Assembly (NCBI RefSeq): GCF_039710355.1
Contig: NZ_JBDKWZ010000014.1
Span: 120,984-184,983, forward strand
Length of the DNA stretch: 64,000 nucleotides
Direction: 5' to 3'
DNA from: Rapidithrix thailandica
GTDB taxonomy: Bacteria > Bacteroidota > Bacteroidia > Cytophagales > Flammeovirgaceae
The notes below the pieces were generated by a model that was not told where the DNA came from, searched no databases, and worked only from the letters and a program-made list of their open reading frames with translations. A program made the position numbers and the translations under genes. Below are positions 26,439 to 35,592 of this stretch, in pieces. Every line of letters begins with the position of its first letter. The stretch's first letter is position 1.

Positions 26439-27986
26439 ATGACAATTCACCATTCAGGTTCTGCTTTAGAAAACTCCCGGTTTGGAGGTTCTATCACCAA
26501 CCGCTTACTGATCAAATTATCAGTGATTTTTTTAATGCTGATTGTATTGGTTGGCATCGCATACATGCTTATTACAGTCTATTTTTCCAATAAATATTAC
26601 AATGAAACCACTCAACAGTTAAATGCAGAAGTAGCCAGTCATCTGATCAATGAGAAGTTTCAAAATGCCTCGCCTTTTCTGGAAGACGGTTCGGTAAACA
26701 AACCGTTATTTGGAGACATTATGCACGATATGATGGCGGTCAACCGGGGCATTGAAGTATATTTGCTGGACAAAGAAGGGGTAGTGTTGTATTCGGTTGT
26801 CTTGAGCCACGATGGTCCGGACGATCCGCTTGCCAAAGTGGATTTGGCACCGGTCCGCTCTTTTATTCAAAATGACGGAAAGAGCTATGTGTTAGGAGAC
26901 AATCCTCGTAAGCCGGAAGAGAAAACGATCTTTTCCGCAGCTCATTTTACGGATCAGGGGCAGGAAGGCTATATCTATATTGTGTTGGCGAGTAAGGAGT
27001 TTGAAAACGTAACAAAAAGCCTTTTGGCCAGTTATTACATTCGCTTAGGTTTGGGGGCTTCGCTATTGACGGTACTTTTTGCAGGAGGCATCGGACTGTT
27101 GGCCATCTGGTACCTGACCAAAAACCTCCGGGAAATTATCTTTGCGGTGCAACGCTTTAAAGAAGGCGATTTGACTTCCCGTATTCCGAATGCGGCCCAA
27201 ACAGATTTGTCTGTACTGGCAACGACCTACAATGAAATGGCCGATACCATTGTCCGGAATATCGAACAACTCCAATCCGTGGATAAGCTTCGCAAAGAGC
27301 TCATCGCCAATGTGTCTCATGACTTACGTACTCCGTTGGCCATTATGCAAGGGTATATCGAAACCTTGCAAATCAAAGGCGAACAACTTCATAAACAGGA
27401 GAAAGAAAAATACTTGCAGATTATCCGGGGAAGTGCGGAAAAACTGGCCCGTTTGGTCAGTCAATTGTTTGAATATTCCAAACTGGAAGCCAAACAAATC
27501 GAACCGCAAAAAGAACCCTTTCAAATCACAGAACTGGCACTGGACAATTATTACAAATACCAGGTCTTGGCCAAAAACAAGGGGGTTCGGCTGGAGCTGG
27601 ATGTAAAAGACAAAACTCCTTTGGTCTTTGCCGATATCGGATTGGTGGACCGGGTGATTCAGAACTTGATGGACAATGCGCTGAAATTTACTCCCGAAGG
27701 AGGGACGGTAACCCTTCAAATCAAACCGACAAAATCTACGATTGAAATCATTGTCAAAGATACCGGACCGGGCATTCCGGAAGTAGAACAGTCCTATATT
27801 TTTGAACGTTACCGAAAATCCAGCCCCACTAAAGAGATCAATAGCGGGGCCGGGTTGGGTTTGGCCATTGTCAAAAAGATATTGGAAATTCACGATTCGA
27901 CCATCAAAGTGATCAGTGCACCCGAACAAGGGACGGCTTTTACCTTTTGGCTTCCGGTTTATGAAGAAGATGTTTCCTTGACATGA
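26439..27986 (+). CDS. Membrane sensor histidine kinase
   Basis: The 515-aa protein has a first transmembrane helix (about 27-50), a periplasmic sensor region (about 51-200), a second helix (about 203-225) and a HAMP linker (about 227-280). The HisKA domain contains phospho-acceptor His294 in NVSHDLRTPL. The HATPase has an N box (NLMDNALKFTPEGG), G1 box (DTGPGIP), F box and G2 box (GAGLGLAIVKKI). It phosphorylates the response regulator encoded just upstream. Its 3' end overlaps the convergent radical SAM gene by 28 bases. The signal is unknown. Confidence 0.95.
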   Translation: MTIHHSGSALENSRFGGSITNRLLIKLSVIFLMLIVLVGIAYMLITVYFSNKYYNETTQQLNAEVASHLINEKFQNASPFLEDGSVNKPLFGDIMHDMMAVNRGIEVYLLDKEGVVLYSVVLSHDGPDDPLAKVDLAPVRSFIQNDGKSYVLGDNPRKPEEKTIFSAAHFTDQGQEGYIYIVLASKEFENVTKSLLASYYIRLGLGASLLTVLFAGGIGLLAIWYLTKNLREIIFAVQRFKEGDLTSRIPNAAQTDLSVLATTYNEMADTIVRNIEQLQSVDKLRKELIANVSHDLRTPLAIMQGYIETLQIKGEQLHKQEKEKYLQIIRGSAEKLARLVSQLFEYSKLEAKQIEPQKEPFQITELALDNYYKYQVLAKNKGVRLELDVKDKTPLVFADIGLVDRVIQNLMDNALKFTPEGGTVTLQIKPTKSTIEIIVKDTGPGIPEVEQSYIFERYRKSSPTKEINSGAGLGLAIVKKILEIHDSTIKVISAPEQGTAFTFWLPVYEEDVSLT

Positions 27987-28861
27987 TGGGTTTCAGCCGT
28001 TTGATGCCTCCAATTGTCGGGGATTCTTTCCAGCACACCTTCTCCATATAGCTCATACAGTTTGAGCTTATCCATATGTACATAGCCGATATGGCAGCCA
28101 CAAGTGGCATTGACACACTTTCGCGGATAGAGTACGGATTCAAAAGCGGGCTCGTAAATATTGCCGATGACTTCTTTGACAAAATGACAACGGGTGACAT
28201 TGCCCTCGCCATCCACGGAAAACACAGAATCCCCTGCCTGGCAAGCTTCTCCTTTGCTGGGGTGATAAACCGTATTGTTTATAAAATACGGATCTGTTTT
28301 TCCGATGCGTTCCAAGTCCGTAGCGGAGTAATAATCGGCTATTTTCTTGTTGGCATTGACCCATAAATATACATTGGGATGGAGTAAAGCTCTCAACTTT
28401 TCCATCTGTTCGAAATCCTCTTTGAAACCCACAAAGCCCACACTGTACCGGATACCTAGTGCGTCCAGCTCATGGCATTTGGCAGCAAACTTTTCCAGGC
28501 TGATCTGGGTGGGATGATACGTTGCCCACAAAGCAAATTTGGACTTATTTACCTTTTCCATCCAGGCAGTAGAGCAGCTCAGGTTGGTTTGGATGGCTAT
28601 TTTGCGCACATTTTCCAAGTGGGTAAGTTCCGTCAGTATCTCTTGATAATACTTACGGACCAGGCCTTCTCCCCAAGGGGTAAACAAGACCCCAATGGAT
28701 TCTTTGCGGTTTGCGACCCATCCGGCAAATTTTTGTAGTTCCCTTTTATCTTGTGCTAGTTCTTCCCGGGTGTTTTTGGTTTTTCCGAAAGGACAATACG
28801 TACAGGCATAGTTACAACTGCTCAAGGAACCCCGGTACAAAATGGACCATTGCTTTCTCAT
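27959..28861 (-). CDS. STM4011-family radical SAM protein
   Basis: The 300-aa protein has the radical SAM cluster motif CxxxCxxC (Cys16, Cys20, Cys23 in SSCNYACTYCPF) that binds a 4Fe-4S cluster and S-adenosylmethionine. The C-terminal part has further cysteines (CQAG, RCHF, RKCVNATCGCHIG) like a SPASM-type auxiliary-cluster region. It overlaps the STM4012-type gene by 4 bases (ATGA) and is last in the operon. The family is named after a Salmonella locus; its reaction is not known to me. Auxiliary-cluster radical SAM enzymes often modify peptides, so peptide or protein modification is a reasonable but unproven guess. Confidence 0.88.
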   Translation of the reverse strand: MRKQWSILYRGSLSSCNYACTYCPFGKTKNTREELAQDKRELQKFAGWVANRKESIGVLFTPWGEGLVRKYYQEILTELTHLENVRKIAIQTNLSCSTAWMEKVNKSKFALWATYHPTQISLEKFAAKCHELDALGIRYSVGFVGFKEDFEQMEKLRALLHPNVYLWVNANKKIADYYSATDLERIGKTDPYFINNTVYHPSKGEACQAGDSVFSVDGEGNVTRCHFVKEVIGNIYEPAFESVLYPRKCVNATCGCHIGYVHMDKLKLYELYGEGVLERIPDNWRHQTAETHHVKETSSS

Positions 28862-30186
28862 AACACCGTAAATTTTTCAGATTTTTCCACCATTGCATCA
28901 GAGTATAACCAAGGGCCGATTACATCTTCCAACTCGTGCCCGGCAAGGTTCAGGAAAATTCCTTCGGAAGTATCTTCGCACAAATTAAGTTCGAATAGCT
29001 CTTCCAACACAGGAAAATCATTCATGACATCCGTACCAAAGAATTGTCGGTAGTTTTCCGTGTATAATCCGGCTCCTTCACAAAGCGATTTGATCACATA
29101 TCTTCTTTTTTGTTCTTCTTCTGTCAGGCGGACTCCGTAATAGACTTTACCAAATTCCTCCGGGCTCATTTGATTGTATTGCTGGATAATCGGCTTGATT
29201 TCTTTACTACTCACCGCGTATTCCGAACTGTAGTGTAAGGAACGGGTATACGATCTGGCTCCGATTCCCAAACCGACCATGCCATCTTCCTGCGGACTAT
29301 AGGCAGGTTCGGTAAATTTAGGACTGCCTGTTTTGCGGAATTGTCGCATACTCACCTGTTCGTATCCATGGGTAAGAAGGTAATCCCTGCCGGCACGGTA
29401 CAGTTTGATGCGGAAATCATCCCACGCTTGACTGTTTTTCTTCCAAAGCCCGGTAAGCGGACGAATGTACAAGGGGTACAAAAAGACTTCTTCCGGGGCA
29501 TAATCCACCAGTTTTTCTATGGAGTACATCCAGCTTTCGGGAGTTTGGTTACCTGCCCCGTAGATCAGATCGAGATTGGTGATTGGGAAATTAAATTTTT
29601 TGAGCCGCCGGAGTGCTTCTTCCAAATCTTTAGGGTTTTGCGGCCTTCCTAAAGTTTTGGTTTCCTCTTCGATAAAACTCTGAATTCCCATACTGATTCT
29701 GCTGATTCCGGTCTCCTTCAAAAAGGCCAATTTATCTTCATCGATGGTTTTGGGAGAGGCTTCGATAAAAGTAGGAAGCTCAGCCGGAATGATCCCAAAC
29801 TGATCTTTCATTATTTGAAAAAGGGATTCCAACTCTGGCAAACTCAAAAAAGTGGGCGTCCCTCCGCCGATGGCCACTCTTGAAAACTTAGCATCTCCTA
29901 AGGAAGTGGACACCGTTTCGGCTTGTTGGGCAAATTGCTTTAAGAAAGGATTGTACAAACCCTCTTTGGGATTGGCTACGGTAAACAAATTGCAAAATCC
30001 GCAGCGCATTTCGCAAAAGGGAACATGCACATACATGAACAATTGGTTTTTAGCTTCTTCTTTCCAAATTTCTTCCAGGGAATAAGGCTTTTCAAAAGGC
30101 CGGTAAGCCGTTTTATGTGGGTAAGAATACGCATATCCCTGAAAATAATTTCCCTGATTGATCCGCTCTTTTAAGCTGAGTTGCAT
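28858..30186 (-). CDS. STM4012-family HemN-like radical SAM protein
   Basis: The 442-aa protein resembles coproporphyrinogen III dehydrogenase (HemN): YVHVPFCEMRCGFCNLF carries CxxxCxxC, followed by GGGTPTFLSLPELESLF, EASPKT and GISRISMGIQSF. HemN-like proteins include heme chaperones and C-methylases as well as true HemN, and the link with STM4011/4013/4014/4015 genes marks this as the STM4012 group of unknown reaction. It is translationally coupled to the STM4011 gene and separated by 88 bases from the hydrolase upstream. Confidence 0.9.
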   Translation of the reverse strand: MQLSLKERINQGNYFQGYAYSYPHKTAYRPFEKPYSLEEIWKEEAKNQLFMYVHVPFCEMRCGFCNLFTVANPKEGLYNPFLKQFAQQAETVSTSLGDAKFSRVAIGGGTPTFLSLPELESLFQIMKDQFGIIPAELPTFIEASPKTIDEDKLAFLKETGISRISMGIQSFIEEETKTLGRPQNPKDLEEALRRLKKFNFPITNLDLIYGAGNQTPESWMYSIEKLVDYAPEEVFLYPLYIRPLTGLWKKNSQAWDDFRIKLYRAGRDYLLTHGYEQVSMRQFRKTGSPKFTEPAYSPQEDGMVGLGIGARSYTRSLHYSSEYAVSSKEIKPIIQQYNQMSPEEFGKVYYGVRLTEEEQKRRYVIKSLCEGAGLYTENYRQFFGTDVMNDFPVLEELFELNLCEDTSEGIFLNLAGHELEDVIGPWLYSDAMVEKSEKFTVL

Positions 30187-30274
30187 ATATTTTTAGATAA
30201 TTCGAATTAAAAATTTATTTGAATGAAGGAGGAGGAATTGGTCAGTGATGTGCCTTGCTCCTTAAACCGTTTTC

Positions 30275-31078
30275 TTATTGATTGATTACTGTTTCCAGAT
30301 AAGGAACCTCCCAAACTTTAGGATGCGCCAAGCGGTGACCCTGATAGCCGTTTTCCCCATAAGTGGTACCGTGATCCGCACATAAAATACACAAGGTTTT
30401 TCCCTTGGTCTTCAGATAATCCGTCAGAATGGGTAATTGGCTGTCTACATATTTTAAGGCGGCTGCATGGGAAGCCAGGTTATCTTCTTTTTTCTCCGGG
30501 TCGAGGTAAAAGTAATTCGGCTGATGAATGGCCGAAACATTGATGAAAAGGAAAAAACGCTGTTGATCCGGCAAAGCCTCCAGGCAATGAACGGCCCGTT
30601 GGAATTGGTGTTTGGTAGATTCGGGATCCGTAACGCCGAAAGTCTCTTCCCAATGGCTTTCGTGAAACATGTCCGGAAAGACCCGGCTCAAAGGAGTTCT
30701 TTTGTTAAAAAAACCTACCCCGCCAATGCAAATGGTATGGTATCCCTTTTGGCGCAAACCGCTGACAATATCCGGGGTATCAAAGGTATACGTAGTTTGT
30801 TGGGTGGTTTCACTGCCTTCAAACCGGGCGGCAAAAAGTCTGGGATGTTTACCCGCTTTCGCCGGAGTAGGGAAAAAACCCGCAAAAAATGCCTGATGGG
30901 CTGCATAGGTAAAGCTACCCGGAGTGTGCCGGAGCTCCCATCCCGATGCAGGCAGATAGTGTTGTAAGTTGGGAAGCGCCCCTTGGTGAAACAGTTCTTG
31001 GGCGACATCGTACCGCAAAGTATCCAAGGTGATAAAAACGATATGACTTTCGCCTACAAGCTCATTTGCATTAATCAT
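30275..31078 (-). CDS. STM4013-family hydrolase (alkaline phosphatase/sulfatase superfamily)
   Basis: The 267-aa protein shows the alkaline-phosphatase-fold metal sites: N-terminal VFITLDTLRYD (metal Asp), PGSFTYAAHQAFF (position of the Ser/Thr nucleophile) and C-terminal CADHGTTYGENGYQGHR (metal Asp-His and His). It has no signal peptide, unlike most sulfatases, so it acts in the cytoplasm. Its length and its place between STM4012- and STM4014-type genes identify it as the STM4013/SEN3800 group. Substrate unknown. Confidence 0.88.
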   Translation of the reverse strand: MINANELVGESHIVFITLDTLRYDVAQELFHQGALPNLQHYLPASGWELRHTPGSFTYAAHQAFFAGFFPTPAKAGKHPRLFAARFEGSETTQQTTYTFDTPDIVSGLRQKGYHTICIGGVGFFNKRTPLSRVFPDMFHESHWEETFGVTDPESTKHQFQRAVHCLEALPDQQRFFLFINVSAIHQPNYFYLDPEKKEDNLASHAAALKYVDSQLPILTDYLKTKGKTLCILCADHGTTYGENGYQGHRLAHPKVWEVPYLETVINQ

Positions 31079-31082
31079 TGTA

Positions 31083-31742
31083 CTACTTTTTTTTCAAAAT
31101 TTCTGCTAACCTCCCTACATGGGGAAGACAGTAATCTGTATGTTGTATTCCGCTTTCCGGTTTTGAAGTGATCCAACAAGTTTTCATCCCCAGCTTCCGG
31201 GCAGGGAGAATATCATTTATAAAATGATCCCCAACCATTAAGGTTTCAACGGGGTTTGTCTTTGTTTTTGCCAACACCCGCTCAAAAGCTTCTGTTGAAG
31301 GTTTGGCAAATCCCATTTCCCCGGAAATAAAAATTTTATCTTTTTCAAAAAAATTATCCAAGCCTGCCGAATGGATTTTTGCTCGCTGATTTTGACTGCC
31401 CCCGTTGGTCAACAGGCAAAGCTTATAATTTTCATTCAGAACCCGCAAACATTCTTTTACAGAGGAAACACATTCTACAAAGTTTCCCAAGTGCTGTTGC
31501 ATATATTGCCAAAATGCTTCCGGGGAAAGGTCTTTGAGTTTATAATAGTTTAAAAACCATTTTGTGAAAATAAGTCGTTGGGCATAGCCTTGTTGATCTT
31601 GTTTTTCAATGTTTTTCCAATCTTTTTTTGAGATGTTTTTTTGGTGCCGGGCTAAAAAATCCTCCAAAAACAAACGGAAGGCCTGGTTCCTGTCGATCAA
31701 GGTATTGTCCAAGTCAAAGACAATGGCTTTGAGTTCAGGCAT
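31083..31742 (-). CDS. HAD-superfamily hydrolase inserted in the STM4011-4015 cluster
   Basis: I place the start at ATG 31742 (MPELKAIVFDLDNTL); the frame is open to 31826, but that region codes for the C terminus of the upstream gene in another frame. The 219-aa product has HAD motif I FDLDNTLIDRN, motif II LLTNGG, and motif III/IV MVGDHFINDILPARKLG. It is a small-molecule phosphatase of the YjjG/HAD-IA type. Its start overlaps the STM4014-type stop by 8 bases and its stop lies 4 bases before the STM4013-type start, so it is a true operon member. Confidence 0.88.
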   Translation of the reverse strand: MPELKAIVFDLDNTLIDRNQAFRLFLEDFLARHQKNISKKDWKNIEKQDQQGYAQRLIFTKWFLNYYKLKDLSPEAFWQYMQQHLGNFVECVSSVKECLRVLNENYKLCLLTNGGSQNQRAKIHSAGLDNFFEKDKIFISGEMGFAKPSTEAFERVLAKTKTNPVETLMVGDHFINDILPARKLGMKTCWITSKPESGIQHTDYCLPHVGRLAEILKKK

Positions 31743-32874
31743 TTTGTTGCAAATAATAGGTGACCATGGCTTCGTACGTAGTTTCTCCCCGGTGCAATAC
31801 ATGAGGCAACAAGTCGCCAAAGGCATTGGCTTCGATGACGAAGGGATTCTTTTGCTTAGGGTTCAAGGCGATGTCCAAACCCAATACATTGCTTTGTGGG
31901 AAGACCCGGGCTGCTTTTTCGGCGATTTGTAAAATACTGTGCCATTGATCTTCCGGAAGCCGGTTTTGCAATTGCTCCAAATCCCCCCGTTGATTTCCCA
32001 AATGCAAGTTCGTCATCGGATGATGACTTTGCCGCATGACCATTTGCCGGGCCTTGCCTCCAATGCTCACACAACGCAAATCAAAAAGTCCGTTTTCCGT
32101 TTGTGTTTTAGGAAGCCATTGTTCCATATAGAGATGTTCTTTGGCCAAGGTATTAATGATAGTTGCAATATCTTCCTTCTTGTTATATTTTCTGATTTTC
32201 AGATTGTTAAATAGCTTTATTTCGAACCCTTCTTTTACCATTTCCACCGATGTAGTCATCAATTCTTTTCCCTGGGAATTTTGCCTATAGGCCATTACCC
32301 CGGAAGCAGAAGAACCATGAGCCGGCTTGATAAATACTTGTTTGTGTCCTGTGGTTTGAAGAATTTCCTGAAGGTGATCGTACGACCGCACTACTCCGAG
32401 AAACGGAGGCGCGGAAATTCCTTGTTTGAGAAATTCTTGGCTACAGGCCACTTTGTCAAACAGCATTTTAATCTCCCCCGGTGCATTGACTACTTGTACC
32501 TCCGGGTGCTTTGTCAGAAGGTTATCAATTTCATCCAGCAATTTGGAAAACCCGGCATACCATTGTGCCCCGTATTGAATCCTCCCGAACTCCAAAGGGG
32601 TGGAAAGGATTTTATGGGCGGGGATTTTATTAAAATAATCGGGTACGGAATCTTCTCCCAAAGCAACCAACTTTTGGAAGGCTTCGGGGTTTTCCCCGGG
32701 AGATTCCACTTTCAGGCAACAACCGGGCGAAAGCACTTCGGCCAGAACTTCCCGGTTTTCCAATAGCGATTGGTAAGAGACCACCTTTAATTCAGGCAGC
32801 CCCTTTTTGGCAATGGCTTCTTTAAGAAATTGAACCCTTCTGTTTTCCGGGTTGCCAACAACTACAAATTGCAT
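31735..32874 (-). CDS. STM4014-family ATP-grasp-like protein
   Basis: The 379-aa protein looks like an ATP-grasp ligase. The middle has KQVFIKPAHGSSASGVMAYR (ATP-binding Lys and Gly-Ser loop), then EQWLPK and FDLRCVSIGGKARQMVMRQS. The end has VLGLDIALNPKQKNPFVIEANAFGDLLP, which supplies the metal-binding Asp, Glu and Asn. ATP-grasp enzymes join a carboxylate to an amine or thiol through an acyl phosphate. With two radical SAM enzymes in the same operon this hints at modification of a peptide or amino-acid-derived product. It is 3 bases downstream of the LRR gene. Confidence 0.85.
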   Translation of the reverse strand: MQFVVVGNPENRRVQFLKEAIAKKGLPELKVVSYQSLLENREVLAEVLSPGCCLKVESPGENPEAFQKLVALGEDSVPDYFNKIPAHKILSTPLEFGRIQYGAQWYAGFSKLLDEIDNLLTKHPEVQVVNAPGEIKMLFDKVACSQEFLKQGISAPPFLGVVRSYDHLQEILQTTGHKQVFIKPAHGSSASGVMAYRQNSQGKELMTTSVEMVKEGFEIKLFNNLKIRKYNKKEDIATIINTLAKEHLYMEQWLPKTQTENGLFDLRCVSIGGKARQMVMRQSHHPMTNLHLGNQRGDLEQLQNRLPEDQWHSILQIAEKAARVFPQSNVLGLDIALNPKQKNPFVIEANAFGDLLPHVLHRGETTYEAMVTYYLQQNA

Positions 32875-32877
32875 CCT

Positions 32878-33792
32878 TTATTCGCCTACTTCCACATAAC
32901 GATCACTCTCATCCCAGACTCCTTCCGAGTCTGATACATCCACTTGACAGGGTAATTTGCTCAGCTTTGCAGATACTTCATCAGAGATATAATGGTGTCT
33001 GAGGATTAAACTTTTCAACGGAGCGATTTTCGGGTTGGCTAACAGGGCTTTGGCTCCTCTGTCGCCTAGGGTTCCCATCGAAAGATCAAGTACTTCCAAA
33101 CCATCCAAAATACTCGCATTGGCCAAGGCCTCGGCAATATCATCAGAAATTTCGCTGTTTTTCAAACCCAGGTAGGTGAGGTTAGGGAAGTGGTCTCCAG
33201 ACAAGAAAGGTTGTAGGTCTTCCAGGGTTCCGGTCCATCCGTAATTTTTATTACCCAACCATAATTCCAAGTGTTTCAAGTTCGGGAGAGTTGCATTGGC
33301 AATTTCTATCAGGGTTTGGCGATCCATTCCCCCGGTTTCTACAATCAAGGTTTCGAGTGAGGTATGGTGCAGTGAACCGAATGAGAGTCCTTTTCCACCC
33401 CGAACCTGAAAGTGTTTTAATTGTGGGAATGCAGCCAGTAAAGGAAAAACATCGCATTGATTGATCCAGGACAACTCGCACTCTTCGTAGGTAATGTCCC
33501 CAAAGAAAAGGTATTCCAGTTTTGGCAATTTGTCTTTATTTCGGATCAGAAAATTTACAATTTCTAATGATCCGATCTTCCCATAGACTTCATTCCAGTT
33601 TCCGATGATTAATTCTTTTGCTTCTGCTGCTTTAGGATCATCACAAAATTTTTGAAGTAAAGCTTCGAAATCCTGTTCTTCTTCAAGATAATCAACCGTT
33701 ACCCGGTAGACAACGTCTAAGGAAGAAATTTCCTCTTCAAAGTCAACAACTTGCTTGTTGTTGAAAGCAGACAGATTTTCGTTATTACTCAT
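32878..33792 (-). CDS. STM4015-family leucine-rich-repeat protein, copy 1
   Basis: The 304-aa protein has an acidic N-terminal region (1-75) containing WNE in a WGR-like context. About eight irregular LRRs follow (80-285: LPKLEYLFFGD, FPQLKHFQVRGG, LPNLKHLELWLG, FPNLTYLGLKNS, LDGLEVLDLSMG, LKSLILRHH). It has no signal peptide. It is a likely protein-interaction or substrate-presenting partner of the enzymes of this operon. It is a tandem paralogue of the next gene upstream, differing at scattered positions. Confidence 0.88.
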   Translation of the reverse strand: MSNNENLSAFNNKQVVDFEEEISSLDVVYRVTVDYLEEEQDFEALLQKFCDDPKAAEAKELIIGNWNEVYGKIGSLEIVNFLIRNKDKLPKLEYLFFGDITYEECELSWINQCDVFPLLAAFPQLKHFQVRGGKGLSFGSLHHTSLETLIVETGGMDRQTLIEIANATLPNLKHLELWLGNKNYGWTGTLEDLQPFLSGDHFPNLTYLGLKNSEISDDIAEALANASILDGLEVLDLSMGTLGDRGAKALLANPKIAPLKSLILRHHYISDEVSAKLSKLPCQVDVSDSEGVWDESDRYVEVGE

Positions 33793-33918
33793 GTTAAAAA
33801 GTTATTCGTTTGGAATCGGTTAAAATTATAGTCATAGCGTTAGAACATGTCTAAAATTCGATGTGGGAGCCCTTTTACAACCCAAAAGTAAAATTCAGAC
33901 ATGTTCTCTAATCACTTT

Positions 33919-34830
33919 CTATTCACCTACCTCTACATAGCGGCCGTATTCATCTTCTTCCTCTTGGTCTGACAAGTCTACCTGGCAAGGTAATTCGCTC
34001 AGCTTTGCAGATACTTCGTCAGAGATATAATGATGGCTGAGGTTTAAACTTTTCAGTTGGGCAATTTTCGGGTTGGCTAACAGCGCTTGGGCACCTTCAT
34101 CTCCGAGTGTTCCCATTGAAAGATCAAGCACTTCCAAACCATCCAGGATGCTTGCATCGTTCAAGGCCTTGGCAATCTCATCAGAAATTTCGCTGTTTTT
34201 CAAACCCAGATAAGTGAGGTTAGGGAAGTGGTCTCTGGACAAAAAAGGCTGTAGGTCTTCCAGGGTTCCGGACCATCCGTAATTTTCATTACCCAACCAT
34301 AATTCCAAATGCTTCAATTTTGGGAGCTTCGCATTGGTGATTTCATTCAGGATTTGGCGATTCATTCCACCGGTTTCTACAATCAGGGTTTCGAGTGCCT
34401 CATGGTGCAGTGAGCCCAGCGAGAGGTCGTTTCCACCCCGAACCTGAAAGTGTTTTAATTGTGGAAATGCGGCCAATAAAGGAGAAACATCGCATTGATT
34501 GATCCAGGACATCTCACACTCTTCGTAGGTAATATCCCCTAAGAAAAGATATTCCAGTTTTGGCAATTTGTCTTTATTTCGGGTCAAAAAATTTACAATT
34601 TCTAATGATTCGGTCCCCTCATCAATCTCATTCCAAGCTCCGATGATTAATTCTTTTGCTTCTGCTGCTTTAGGATCATTACAAAATTTTTGAAGTAAAG
34701 CTTCGAAATCCTGTTCTTCATCATCATAATCAACCCTTATCCGGTAGACAAAGTCTAAAGAAGAAATTTCCTCTTCAAAGTCAACAATTCGCTTGTTGTT
34801 GAACGCAGACAGATTTTCGTTAATAGTCAT
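33919..34830 (-). CDS. STM4015-family leucine-rich-repeat protein, copy 2
   Basis: The 303-aa protein is a close tandem duplicate of the gene at 32878, with the same repeat register and largely the same residues. Differences cluster at the N-terminal acidic region and the C-terminal tail (SDQEEEDEYGRYVEVGE). It is the first gene of the minus-strand operon. The 126-base gap between the copies carries the same sequence before each start (TTAACATG preceded by a shared block), so the duplication included upstream DNA. Confidence 0.88.
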   Translation of the reverse strand: MTINENLSAFNNKRIVDFEEEISSLDFVYRIRVDYDDEEQDFEALLQKFCNDPKAAEAKELIIGAWNEIDEGTESLEIVNFLTRNKDKLPKLEYLFLGDITYEECEMSWINQCDVSPLLAAFPQLKHFQVRGGNDLSLGSLHHEALETLIVETGGMNRQILNEITNAKLPKLKHLELWLGNENYGWSGTLEDLQPFLSRDHFPNLTYLGLKNSEISDEIAKALNDASILDGLEVLDLSMGTLGDEGAQALLANPKIAQLKSLNLSHHYISDEVSAKLSELPCQVDLSDQEEEDEYGRYVEVGE

Positions 34831-35592
34831 GTTAAAAAGTTATTCGTTTGGAATTGGTTAAAATCGTTGGCGCAAGTTTAGCCCCTTACACCGTAAAAGA
34901 TTTACGGTGTGTAATATATTTTAAGAGTCTGTGCAAAAATTGTTTGGAAGGGTAAGTATTCAAGGTGCTTTTTTAAAAAAGATCCTTTTAAGTGGAAGAG
35001 TAGTCTTTTTTTTGAATCTAGAGGTAGAAAGGAAAGGCAGTTTAGCTCCCTCTGCTGTTTTGTAATTCCGCCAGAGGTGTTATCTCATAAAGTGCTAATA
35101 AATGGGTGTTAAAGTTGTAGAACTTGAACGGGAAAAAATATCGCTGACTACGTAGATTGTGTTGGGTATAAAGTCTTCCAAAATTATGGTTGTTTACCAA
35201 CACAAACATTCCGGAACCTTATTCATCAAGAAAAAATCACGTTTTTTAAGTAGTAAATATCTCTTAACAATGTGTTAATCGTGTAAGAAATTTTAAAAAA
35301 AATCATTTTTTTTAAAATGCTATACTTTGTTATGGGTGCAATAGTGTTTATGAATTCGGTTTTGAACGATAAAGTGTAAGTGATTTTTAGTATCAATATG
35401 ACTTGATAGAGTTGAGAATATTTTAGTGTTTTGCGGCATTGTATTTCTGATTATTTACACTAACGTTCCCTGATGATGATTAACACCTACTCTAATTTAA
35501 GAGGATTTATTCCTCCTATGGCTTTCCATGTAAAGTCAATTTTTTTCAATGATAACGCACAGTCCTGTTAAGATTTAAAAAGACACACCTTC
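34831..35592. other. Divergent promoter region between the STM401x and RHS operons
   Basis: This 762-base AT-rich region must hold promoters for both large operons. It contains the hairpin at 34888-34910 and no supported ORF. A TATACTTTG stretch at about 35331 is loosely similar to the Bacteroidota -7 element, but the spacing is off by one base. Confidence 0.5.
34888..34910. promoter_or_regulatory. Perfect inverted repeat upstream of the STM4015-type operon
   Basis: ACACCGTAAA and its reverse complement are separated by three bases (AGA), 58 bases before the first LRR start. It could be an operator or an attenuator-type hairpin in the operon leader. Confidence 0.55.
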
